Positions 9,401 to 12,927 of a stretch of 12,927 bases of DNA are shown here, piece after piece. The DNA comes from Phoronis pallida (Eukaryota; Phoronida; Phoronidae), in NCBI GenBank assembly GCA_028565715.1, contig JAOXYC010178913.1:1-12927 (forward strand), given 5' to 3'. Every line of letters begins with the position of its first letter. The stretch's first letter is position 1. Both the position numbers and the translations under genes were made by a program. The notes under the pieces are model-generated. The model made no database searches. It was not told the origin of the DNA and saw nothing but the letters and a program-made list of their open reading frames with translations.

Positions 9401-10048
9401 AGATTTTTTAAAAGCATCTTGAATAATGTCTTCTTTTTAATACTTCTAAGGAACTAAGTACAATGTAACTTCAGCCTGTGAAAGTACATATTATTTTAAA
9501 AAACGAAAAAATTAAAGAACAATACTTTTCTAGGAACCGGAAGTTTATTCACTTTATAATTTTTCTTTAATAGTAAATTCTATTTAGTGCAAGCTTTTCT
9601 TGCTTCAAGAAACAAGAGCAGTGACGTTTTGCTGGATTATGGCACGCTACTGCCAATTCCTTAACAAAGCGAAAACAAAGGGACACATCAGTGATAACTA
9701 TAAGCGTGAATCGGTTAACCAATTTTTGAGAAATCATGTTCAGAAGTTTTTTTTTTTAAAACCCAAACAATATCTCGACTTGAAACGTTATGAGTCAGGA
9801 GACAAAATGAGTCTTGAAGATCCCAGGCAACATACTCATTTTGTTACCTTAAAGTTTCAGAAAATAATTACTTTCCCTAGCTGAAAATGTTGAGTCTCGT
9901 AGATATTTAAAAAAGAAGAGCACTGTCCTTTGAACTCCAACGTAACTTTTTAAATCTTACCCGACCCTAGGCCTATGTTGAGCAGAACAAAAAACAAAGA
10001 CAAACAATGCATCATTTTCAACGGCATCTCAACATTGTTCCTGTCCAT
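270..10048 (-). CDS. Multi-exon CUB-SRCR repeat receptor-like gene, 5' part (14 exons, 3' end off window)
   Basis: Split gene read right to left. The exons are 9961-10048, 8898-9132, 8132-8271, 6988-7141, 6417-6592, 5499-5727, 4815-4954, 3378-3534, 2490-2659, 2052-2280, 1620-1759, 1120-1273, 708-874 and 270-498. They join to 2408 nt (802 codons plus 2 nt) without a stop. Residue layout: signal peptide about 1-29, CUB1 30-155, SRCR1 155-265, CUB2 265-388, SRCR2 388-497, CUB3 497-620, SRCR3 620-727, CUB4 first half 727-802. All introns are GT-AG, with phase 1 between domains and phase 2 inside domains. Known of the family: alternating CUB and SRCR domains occur in DMBT1-like secreted or surface proteins that bind bacteria and glycans. 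Inferred: an extracellular recognition protein. Expected but not seen: the second half of CUB4 and the C terminus (membrane anchor or secreted end), which lie beyond position 1. No name can be assigned. Confidence 0.88.
708..874 (-). CDS. Exon 13: SRCR3 domain, second half
   Basis: 167 nt, phase 2 in and phase 1 out. Acceptor is acattttatcag|ATCTG and donor is TAACG|gtaact. It encodes [19 protein letters not shown], then [23 protein letters not shown] and NAASVTC. All four C-terminal SRCR cysteines are present. It is nearly the same length as SRCR2b, and the intron after it matches the intron after SRCR2b. Confidence 0.89.
1120..1273 (-). CDS. Exon 12: SRCR3 domain, first half
   Basis: 154 nt, phase 1 in and phase 2 out. 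Acceptor is gtcattttcag|TCTC and donor is TTTTT|gtaagt. It encodes [20 protein letters not shown], then [20 protein letters not shown] and VCKQLGF. The common CDDSW/CDSSW acid after the first Cys is Arg here (CRSSWD). The split codon TT|A gives Leu where the other copies have Pro (GFL-SAVSA). Cysteines are intact. Confidence 0.88.
1274..1619. other. CUB3-SRCR3 intron
   Basis: 346 bp phase-1 intron, the shortest CUB-to-SRCR intron in the gene. No repeat or gene was seen. It serves as the reference for the enlarged equivalents at 3535-4814 (1280 bp) and 7142-8131 (990 bp). Confidence 0.6.
1620..1759 (-). CDS. Exon 11: CUB3 domain, second half
   Basis: 140 nt, phase 2 in and phase 1 out. Acceptor is ttaaaaaacag|GTGG and donor is GGAAG|gtaagg. 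It encodes [20 protein letters not shown], then [20 protein letters not shown]. Cys4 is kept. The RF.TD motif has become RFEIN and the GF pair has become EF, so the acidic residue seen after RF in CUB1 and CUB2 is missing. This suggests an altered metal or ligand surface. Confidence 0.87.
2052..2280 (-). CDS. Exon 10: CUB3 domain, first half (Cys1 and Cys2 absent)
   Basis: 229 nt, phase 1 in and phase 2 out. Acceptor is gttgaactttcag|TGAC and donor is AATAAG|gtttgt. It encodes [20 protein letters not shown], then [28 protein letters not shown] and [16 protein letters not shown]. Cys1 is absent and Cys2 is replaced by His, as in CUB2 and CUB4. It is very close to CUB4 at both protein and DNA level, and the flanking introns align as well. 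Confidence 0.9.
2490..2659 (-). CDS. Exon 9: SRCR2 domain, second half (carries an extra Cys)
   Basis: 170 nt, phase 2 in and phase 1 out. Acceptor is ttattttacag|ATGTG and donor is TAATG|gtaaga. It encodes [20 protein letters not shown], then [19 protein letters not shown] and NAASVAC. The four expected cysteines are present. The usual P-S-A-V-S-A reads P-C-A-V-S-A, where TGT replaces a Ser codon, giving the domain seven cysteines. Confidence 0.89.
2943..3337 (-). pseudogene. Unrecognised decayed ORF inside the SRCR2 internal intron
   Basis: One minus-strand frame stays open from about 3337 to 2943 apart from a single TAG near 3148. Before the stop it contains [20 protein letters not shown]. 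After it come [32 protein letters not shown] and [13 protein letters not shown]. The second part has the feel of a MADF/Myb-like DNA-binding module (REYAKKI...LTW..LRSR), which some DNA transposons carry, but the match is weak. The host intron (2660-3377, 718 bp) is 473 bp longer than its module 3 counterpart, consistent with an insertion. It could also be chance. Confidence 0.35.
3378..3534 (-). CDS. Exon 8: SRCR2 domain, first half
   Basis: 157 nt, phase 1 in and phase 2 out. Acceptor is ccatttaag|CTCAAAC and donor is TTTCC|gtaagt. It encodes [19 protein letters not shown], then [20 protein letters not shown] and CKQVGFP. It is one codon longer than the other first-half SRCR exons because of an extra residue in the NGWNIAAGR loop. 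The CDSSWD motif and both cysteines are intact. Confidence 0.9.
3679..3782. repeat. Left copy of a 104-bp inverted repeat
   Basis: Reverse complement of 4559-4662 with three mismatches. In the minus-strand reading the Glu codon that follows the KTSKA motif in the right copy is a TAA stop, so this copy is non-coding. A second, shorter inverted match lies inside: 3975-3993 against the complement of about 4364-4390 (aatgaagttgaagaaata). The two arms therefore keep the same order of blocks. Confidence 0.92.
4559..4662. repeat. Right copy of the 104-bp inverted repeat
   Basis: Plus-strand partner of 3679-3782. It remains open in the reading frame that runs on to 4714, so it is the less damaged copy of the element's N-terminal coding segment. 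Confidence 0.92.
4815..4954 (-). CDS. Exon 7: CUB2 domain, second half
   Basis: 140 nt, phase 2 in and phase 1 out. Acceptor is cgccataacag|GTGG and donor is AAGAG|gtattt. It encodes [34 protein letters not shown] and LLQYDVVQS. It keeps Cys4, the RF.TD motif and the GF pair. The donor gtattt is weaker than the gtaagt donors elsewhere in the gene, which could affect how efficiently this exon is joined. Confidence 0.87.
5011..5094. repeat. Compound palindromic element (four copies of a 12-mer in two orientations)
   Basis: Left arm 5011-5046 pairs with right arm 5058-5094 around an 11-nt loop. Each arm contains two copies of gattatgtcgcc or a close variant: 5014-5025 and 5032-5043 forward, 5061-5072 and 5080-5091 reversed. 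Weaker pairing continues outward to about 4998 and 5107. It sits in the CUB2 internal intron 4955-5498, only about 60 bp upstream of the exon 7 acceptor, where it could fold near the branch-point region. Confidence 0.85.
5499..5727 (-). CDS. Exon 6: CUB2 domain, first half (Cys1 and Cys2 absent)
   Basis: 229 nt, phase 1 in and phase 2 out. Acceptor is gtttttctttcag|TATT and donor is AATAAG|gtttgt. It reads [18 protein letters not shown], then [30 protein letters not shown] and [15 protein letters not shown]. Alignment with CUB1 is clear, but the Cys1 position is lost and SDCQW has become IDHQW, so the first CUB disulfide cannot form. Cys3 (QNC) is kept. Confidence 0.88.
5728..6416. other. SRCR1-CUB2 intron
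   Basis: 689 bp phase-1 intron, against 209 bp for the equivalent introns in the next two modules. About 480 bp has thus been gained here or lost there. No repeat family or conserved ORF was recognised, and open frames on both strands lack domain character. Confidence 0.6.
6417..6592 (-). CDS. Exon 5: SRCR1 domain, second half
   Basis: 176 nt, phase 2 in and phase 1 out. Acceptor is tttcaaaag|CTCCG and donor is GATG|gtaagg. It encodes PSAVSAS, then [27 protein letters not shown] and GGAGVTC. These are the four C-terminal cysteines of an SRCR domain, with the L..VDC.G.E.SL..C..S.W....C pattern. The segment before the last Cys ([12 protein letters not shown]) is longer than in SRCR2 and SRCR3, which accounts for the longer exon. 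Together with exon 4 it makes a complete six-cysteine SRCR of about 110 residues. Confidence 0.9.
6593..6987. other. Intron within SRCR1
   Basis: 395 bp phase-2 intron between the two SRCR1 exons. Apart from small motifs (a tctcc-gaaa-ggaga mini-hairpin near 6768 and two gccaccgag copies near 6847 and 6862), nothing is recognised. Confidence 0.6.
6988..7141 (-). CDS. Exon 4: SRCR1 domain, first half
   Basis: 154 nt, phase 1 in and phase 2 out. Acceptor is ctattttag|CTCAG and donor is TTTCC|gtaagt. It encodes [19 protein letters not shown], then [23 protein letters not shown]. This is the first half of a scavenger receptor cysteine-rich domain with its first two cysteines and the WG.IC...W....A.VVC signature. 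The last codon is split CC|C (Pro). The two-exon structure and six cysteines over both halves place it in SRCR group A, since group B domains are normally single-exon with eight cysteines. Confidence 0.9.
7221..7640. repeat. GC-rich interspersed repeat with about three internal tandem units, rich in CACGTG
   Basis: A sharply GC-rich block inside an AT-rich intron (7142-8131). It begins agctctgtaacccgcgcttc and ends with a ggacagacggacagacacac tract and ttatatat. Three internal units of about 100-120 bp share ttaccttgaccaacctcg (7316-7333, 7418-7435 and a variant at 7540-7557) followed by a gcgcggtc box and gcacgtgc palindromes. Flanks carry short inverted matches (aatttataat at 7204-7213 and attataaatt near 7642-7651). 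It looks like a dispersed non-autonomous repeat. Family not identified. Confidence 0.75.
7641..8131. other. Rest of the CUB1-SRCR1 intron
   Basis: AT-rich sequence between the GC-rich repeat and exon 3. It contains three more CACGTG sites (7728, 7742, 7765) close to the repeat. No coding or RNA gene was seen. Confidence 0.55.
8132..8271 (-). CDS. Exon 3: CUB1 domain, second half
   Basis: 140 nt, phase 2 in and phase 1 out. Acceptor is tatcaaacag|GTGG and donor is ACTG|gtaggg. It encodes R-W-C-D-S with Cys4, then [24 protein letters not shown] and a short linker to SRCR1. The GN.RIRF.TD...GF pattern is the classic C-terminal part of a CUB fold. With exon 2 it makes a complete four-cysteine CUB of about 125 residues including linker. 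All three second-half CUB exons in the window are exactly 140 nt. Confidence 0.88.
8411..8681. repeat. Long fold-back (MITE-like) element in the CUB1 internal intron
   Basis: Left arm 8411-8540 (starting ttctggaacttcatga) pairs with right arm 8556-8681 (ending catgaagttccagaa) across a 15-nt loop. The arms match roughly nine bases in ten with few gaps. It lies in intron 8272-8897, which is about twice the length of the matching CUB3 intron (292 bp), so an insertion is likely. No transposase is encoded. It would be transcribed as a long hairpin within the pre-mRNA. Confidence 0.88.
8898..9132 (-). CDS. Exon 2: CUB1 domain, first half
   Basis: 235 nt, phase 1 in and phase 2 out. Acceptor is gattttag|CGACAG and donor is CTAAG|gtaatt. 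It encodes the N-terminal two thirds of a CUB domain: Cys1 (YNCSIDFG), the [15 protein letters not shown] strand typical of CUB, Cys2 in the SDCQW motif, and Cys3 in NSCSYD, ending TLELR. This is the only CUB in the window that keeps Cys1 and Cys2. It is also 6 nt longer than the other three first-half exons (229 nt each). It is therefore the most canonical and probably the least derived copy. N-glycosylation sequons include NTS and NDT. Confidence 0.9.
9133..9960. other. Intron 1 of the CUB-SRCR gene
   Basis: 828 bp between the signal-peptide exon and CUB1. It contains one short hairpin (9237-9254 pairing with 9262-9279, 17 of 18 bases, 7-nt loop) and poly-T/A runs. Open frames in it lack any protein signature. 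Confidence 0.7.
9961..10048 (-). CDS. Exon 1: start codon and signal peptide of the CUB-SRCR gene
   Basis: ATG at 10048 opens 29 codons plus one G. They begin [14 protein letters not shown], then a hydrophobic core [14 protein letters not shown] and a small-residue end (S, then A from the split codon), a textbook secretory signal peptide. The exon ends TCGG|gtaag, leaving one base (phase 1). That base joins the CG of the next exon as GCG (Ala), just ahead of the first CUB Cys. An in-frame TAA lies 12 codons upstream of the ATG with no other in-frame ATG between, which supports this start. Met8 and Met12/13 are alternative starts that would also keep the hydrophobic core. The exon was found by phase and signal-peptide logic and is too short to stand out as an ORF. 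The 5' UTR boundary and promoter are not resolved; no convincing TATA box was seen just upstream. Confidence 0.8.
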
Positions 10049-11146
10049 ATGCACGCACTGTCCAAATAATGTCCTTTGCGCTTAATTATTTCGGAGGTTT
10101 TATGGAATTTTATCACGGAAATAATAATCAAGTTTTATTAAGGAATAACATACGGTTAGAATTGTTTGGTTAGGGATTACACAGCTTCACTAGCACGTTG
10201 TTCAAAGCTTAACACTGAAATCTTCGATATTGGTTCATAGTCCGAAGTGACATACGCGTACTTATTATGGTTACTTAACATTCCTCGTGTTCCAGGTATT
10301 GTCGTCAATTTATATTTTTTCGCAAATTGACTTGTCTCTTTGATTAAGCTTATACGAGATCAACTACTTAGCCTACGTGAGAATATTTGTTTGTATTGGA
10401 GTAATGTCCCTAGAAAATATTAACTTGATAATATTTGGAAAGACGCATTGAACCTAACGTTGAATCGGGTTATGCGTCATTTCAATAAACGGTCAAGGAC
10501 AATATCAGTTGTTTTAAGATTTATATTTTTATACTAACTAGAATTGTCAACATTCAAGTAACGGCGCTTATTCTGGCCGGTTCTTTTACAAGGTTGAGAA
10601 ACCTTGTATCACATTAGTTTTTGGCCAGATCAATATTAAAAAACGAAGTAACAGCGCAGTAACCCTTCATCTCCTGTTTATTTTTTTTAAAAAACTTACA
10701 GTAGGCCTGTACTATAGTTAAAACCCGACGTTGCTACCTTGTCAGTTAGTTTTAATAATTATATAGATATCAAATTACTCGCATAACTAAGTGTAAGTTT
10801 CCGTAAGAAGCAGAGGATTTTTAAGGTGACGAAGGTAATGGTTCGATTCATAGAAAAAAACAACACAATCGACCTCATCCACAAATGTGCCAAGTAATGA
10901 TTTCTACGCTCTTTTGGTCCAGTCTCGAGTGCACCAATTACTTGCAAAGGTGCGCAAAATACGCTGGACATTTGAGTAGCAAAATGCATTATTTCGCCTA
11001 TAGGTGCATGCGTTCAATGGCGGGGCTATACGGTTATAAAACTGTTCAAAAATACCAATATTAAGATAAAATATAAAGAAATCCGATAACTAAAGATGAA
11101 AGTGCTGATCCTTTTGATGGATGCGTCTGTAAAATGAAGTAAATTT

Positions 11147-11260
11147 GAGTAAAAGAAATACAGAATGAAGCACAAATGTTAATATTTCGAAAAACTGACG
11201 AAAAACTTTTTTAAGTTCGAAATATTAACATTTGTGCTTCATTCTGTATTTCTTTTACTC
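11147..11260. repeat. Perfect 45-bp inverted repeat with 24-bp spacer
   Basis: Left arm 11147-11191 starts gagtaaaagaaatacagaat. Right arm 11216-11260 is its exact reverse complement. A 12-bp direct repeat (caatattaagat) sits at 11056-11067 and 11260-11271, bracketing the structure. Either the whole 11068-11259 segment is an insertion with target duplication, or the arm was copied locally by template switching. There are no mismatches, so it is recent or conserved. Confidence 0.9.
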
Positions 11261-11779
11261 AATATTAAGATGTAAGTCGAAATCCCAACGGGAATTTATC
11301 ATACGAGTGTGTTGATTTTGAGAAGGTCGTTTAGTATCGCGTCTTTCGATCATAAAATCTGTGCGTGTACAACATCATATTTTCAACGAAATTTGCCCGC
11401 ATATGTTAACCAAACAAACCTTTCTCATTAGCTATACTTGTATGTATCCTATTGGATGAAAATCTCATTGTTTGTGTCACTGATTGTTTATAATGAGTCC
11501 ATCTTAATGTCAAATCTGTTTTTGTCTTTAAATGGTAAATGACAAATAGTTGTCGAAATTTCGCCTTTGATTGTTTTTTTTTTACGTTTTATTTATGTCT
11601 TTAGAACAGTTATCATATACGTGCGACGCACATGTGAGGAGCTTGTTCAATGTTTTGATATTATTCGAGAGGTATCCAACACCTGCAGGGATATTTTAAA
11701 CATAAGATGTAAATTCAATTAGTGTTTTAAAAGAGGTTTTTAGAGTTGTCTCCAACATGTCCGTTTAGACATTTTAATT

Positions 11780-11783
<4 letters not shown>

Positions 11784-11811
<28 letters not shown>
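11784..11811. repeat. (AT)14 microsatellite
   Basis: Uninterrupted alternating AT run of 28 nt, just beyond the likely polyadenylation site of the TSP1-TM gene. It is a simple sequence repeat and likely length-polymorphic. Confidence 0.95.
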
Positions 11812-11818
<7 letters not shown>

Positions 11819-11855
11819 ACATGTTTCATGAAAGACTGACAGAAATAAAGTTCTA

Positions 11856-11872
11856 TTTATTTTATTTTTATT
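11856..11872 (-). terminator. Cluster of AATAAA polyadenylation signals for the TSP1-TM gene
   Basis: Three overlapping or adjacent TTTATT on the plus strand (11856, 11861 and 11867) read AATAAA on the minus strand. They lie about 200 nt downstream of the stop codon at 12069, in line with a short 3' UTR. AT-rich DNA makes chance matches common, so this is a positional inference. Confidence 0.45.
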
Positions 11873-12068
11873 TATGATTTGATCAACAATTTATTTCAAA
11901 TAATTCAAACAGTGTTTCTGTCACAAATTAATGAAAAAGAGGCCTAAATAATTATACATGTACACAAAACATCTAAAAGAAAAATTGAAGAAACGAAGGA
12001 ATATCTCAAAAACAGAATCTAGCCAAGTTACCCCTTAATTTTTTTAAAAAGGCCTCATTCTTTTACAT

Positions 12069-12253
12069 TCAGAGCGGTTTGGCAGAACTTGGTGGAATGG
12101 GCCGAATCTTCTTTTTCTTCCTAACGTAAACTGTCAAGACCGATGTTACAAGAAGCAGGGCAGCTAGTACCCCGACAACAATGCCTGCTGTTTGCCCGCT
12201 GTCCAGACCGACAGCTTCTTGAACACCGTCAATATCTTCCTTACTTCTGTCGC
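12069..12253 (-). CDS. Last exon of upstream gene: transmembrane segment and short basic cytoplasmic tail
   Basis: 185 nt including TGA stop at 12069-12071, phase 1 in. Acceptor is ttttattgacag|GCGAC. It encodes an acidic juxtamembrane stretch (DRSKEDIDGVQEAVGLDSG), one hydrophobic helix (IVVGVLAALLLVTSVLTVYV) and a stop-transfer plus tail RKKKKIRPIPPSSAKPL. The protein is therefore a type I single-pass membrane protein with a TSP1 repeat next to the membrane and a tail of about 17 residues. The proline-rich RPIPP stretch could bind SH3-type domains, but that is only a guess. Sequence above 12253 is intron even though it stays open in frame. Paralogy with the CUB-SRCR gene cannot be shown from this window. 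Confidence 0.85.
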
Positions 12254-12472
12254 CTGTCAATAAAATAACCATATCGAATATAAACAAAAAGTAGTTTGTT
12301 GAGATAGCTTTCGGTAACAAATATGCCAAAATGGCGGGCACATCACATGTTTGCTTTATTCTCTATCTCCAAAACGTAAGTCGCATCTAATGATATAATA
12401 TAATCTTGCATTTTTAGTGAAATTTTGTAAACTGAAAGTTATAGAGCTGGAACCTAAATGAATTAAACTTGC

Positions 12473-12643
12473 CTTTACACTCTTCAACAATGCATTTTAC
12501 CCGCTCTATTCCGTCACCAGAACATCTTGTTTCATTGTCGCCATGGGTGGTGTTGTCACATGATCTCCATCTTATCTGCTCTCCTTTCCCACAGGTGGCG
12601 CTACATGCACTCCAATTACACCAGGTCGACCAGTTGCCATTTA
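12473..12643 (-). CDS. Penultimate exon of upstream gene: thrombospondin type-1 (TSP1) repeat
   Basis: 171 nt, phase 1 in and phase 1 out. Acceptor is gcttctcttgcag|TAAA. It encodes NGNWSTWCNWSACSATCGKG, then QIRWRSC, TRCSGDG, VKC and VEECK. The spaced tryptophans, the WSACSATCG core and six ordered cysteines (plus one extra in W-C-NWS) define a TSP1 repeat, an extracellular adhesion module. A single symmetric 1-1 exon per TSP1 repeat is usual. The 5' splice site is ambiguous: AAAG|gcaagt is a strong GC-type donor ending at 12473, while T|gtaaag would end the exon at 12479. Both keep the frame into the membrane exon. The rest of the gene lies beyond the right edge. Confidence 0.85.
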
Positions 12644-12927
12644 CTGCAAGAGAAGCTTGAAACTATAGTTTATGCAAAATCATACAACTGGGCGGAATAG
12701 AGGTTTTATCATATGCATATATCGGGTGATTCAGAAAAAAACGTCCCGAATATTCCGGCTATAATATCTCCATAAATATTTGAGTAAACAACTCCAAATT
12801 TATATTCTGATGATGTATTATGTTATAGATGAATGGTGAAAATTTCAAATAGTTAGATTAAACAACGCGTTAATGGCTCGTCTTACAAAAATGGCAGTAC
12901 AATTTTGTCGTATAACTGTCCATTGAA
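12644..12927. other. Intron of upstream gene with a possible transposon end (about 12720-12927)
   Basis: No exon is visible upstream of the TSP1 acceptor. From about 12722 the sequence changes character, starting cgggtgattcagaaaaaaac after a TA-rich stretch. A short reading frame starts at ATG 12871 (MARLTKMAVQFCRITVH, then stop). The leader-like text and placement next to TA resemble the 5' end of a Tc1/mariner-type DNA element. The opposite end would be outside the window, so this is a weak call. Confidence 0.25.

Larger units (their letters stand above)
10049..12068. other. Intergenic region between the TSP1-TM gene and the CUB-SRCR gene
   Basis: About 2 kb, AT-rich, containing the 3' UTR of the upstream gene on its right side and the unknown 5' UTR and promoter of the CUB-SRCR gene on its left. 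No ORF with recognisable protein character was seen on either strand. It holds a perfect 45-bp inverted repeat, an (AT)14 microsatellite and a small nested palindrome at 10572-10629 (tctggcc/ggccaga around acaaggtt-gaga-aaccttgt). A TATA box for the gene starting at 10048 was not convincingly identified. Confidence 0.6.

Noticed and set aside
9600-9884. Plus-strand open frame of 94 codons in intron 1
   Set aside because: No ATG at its start, no domain or hydrophobic pattern, and poly-T/A-derived Phe/Lys runs. It is likely chance.
10588-10607. acaaggtt-gaga-aaccttgt hairpin, considered as a histone-type or terminator stem-loop
   Set aside because: It does not match the histone 3' stem-loop consensus and there is no gene next to it. 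Bacterial-style terminators do not apply here.
10838-10848. ggttcgattca, close to a tRNA-type internal B box
   Set aside because: No cloverleaf, no A box at proper spacing and no acceptor stem, so it is neither a tRNA nor a demonstrable tRNA-derived SINE.
10759-10989. Minus-strand open frame of 76 codons with an ATG, in the intergenic region
   Set aside because: No recognisable motif, no upstream or downstream exon with matching phase, and AT-rich chance composition. It cannot be supported as a gene.
12254-12341. Open in-frame extension upstream of the transmembrane exon
   Set aside because: A good acceptor (ttttattgacag) at 12253 and correct phase 1 joining to the TSP1 exon show this is intron read-through.
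1-12927. CRISPR array, operon or prophage-like content
   Set aside because: Spliced exons with metazoan extracellular domains and the lack of prokaryotic signals rule this out.

Overview
This is eukaryotic genomic DNA from an animal. It is AT-rich and has split genes with clean GT-AG introns, extracellular CUB, SRCR and TSP1 domains and degraded transposable elements. It has no operons or ribosome binding sites. The domain mix, large repeat-filled introns and many tacatgtac-type motifs fit a marine invertebrate such as a mollusc, echinoderm or lower deuterostome. The species cannot be named from the sequence.

Two genes lie head to tail on the minus strand, so each reads from high to low coordinates. 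The right edge holds the last two exons of a membrane protein: a TSP1 repeat (12473-12643), then a juxtamembrane, transmembrane and short basic tail exon ending at the stop at 12069. A cluster of AATAAA signals follows near 11860. About 2 kb downstream a second gene begins. Its signal-peptide exon starts at ATG 10048 and ends at 9961. It is followed by 13 exons that encode CUB1-SRCR1-CUB2-SRCR2-CUB3-SRCR3-CUB4 and run off the left edge. Every CUB and every SRCR is built from two exons, and all introns follow one rule: phase 1 between domains and phase 2 inside domains. The 14 exons total 2408 nt (802 complete codons) with no in-frame stop. The product is a secreted or cell-surface scavenger-receptor-like protein of the DMBT1/CUB-SRCR type, probably for binding microbes or extracellular ligands. 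That role is inferred from the domains.

The CUB-SRCR module has been tandemly duplicated. Modules 2 and 3 still share alignable introns, and the SRCRb-CUBa introns are both exactly 209 bp. The module carrying CUB3 and SRCR3 (roughly 700-2280) has the shortest introns. The matching introns in modules 1 and 2 are larger and mostly contain a distinct repeat: a Penelope-like retroelement composite (3679-4714), a hairpin element (5011-5094), a GC-rich CACGTG-dense tandem repeat (7221-7640), a 130-bp-arm fold-back (8411-8681), and a decayed ORF-bearing stretch (2943-3337). CUB2, CUB3 and CUB4 have all lost the first disulfide of the CUB fold, while CUB1 keeps it.

The intergenic region (10049-11840) has no recognisable gene. 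It holds a perfect 45-bp inverted repeat flanked by 12-bp direct repeats, and an (AT)14 microsatellite.
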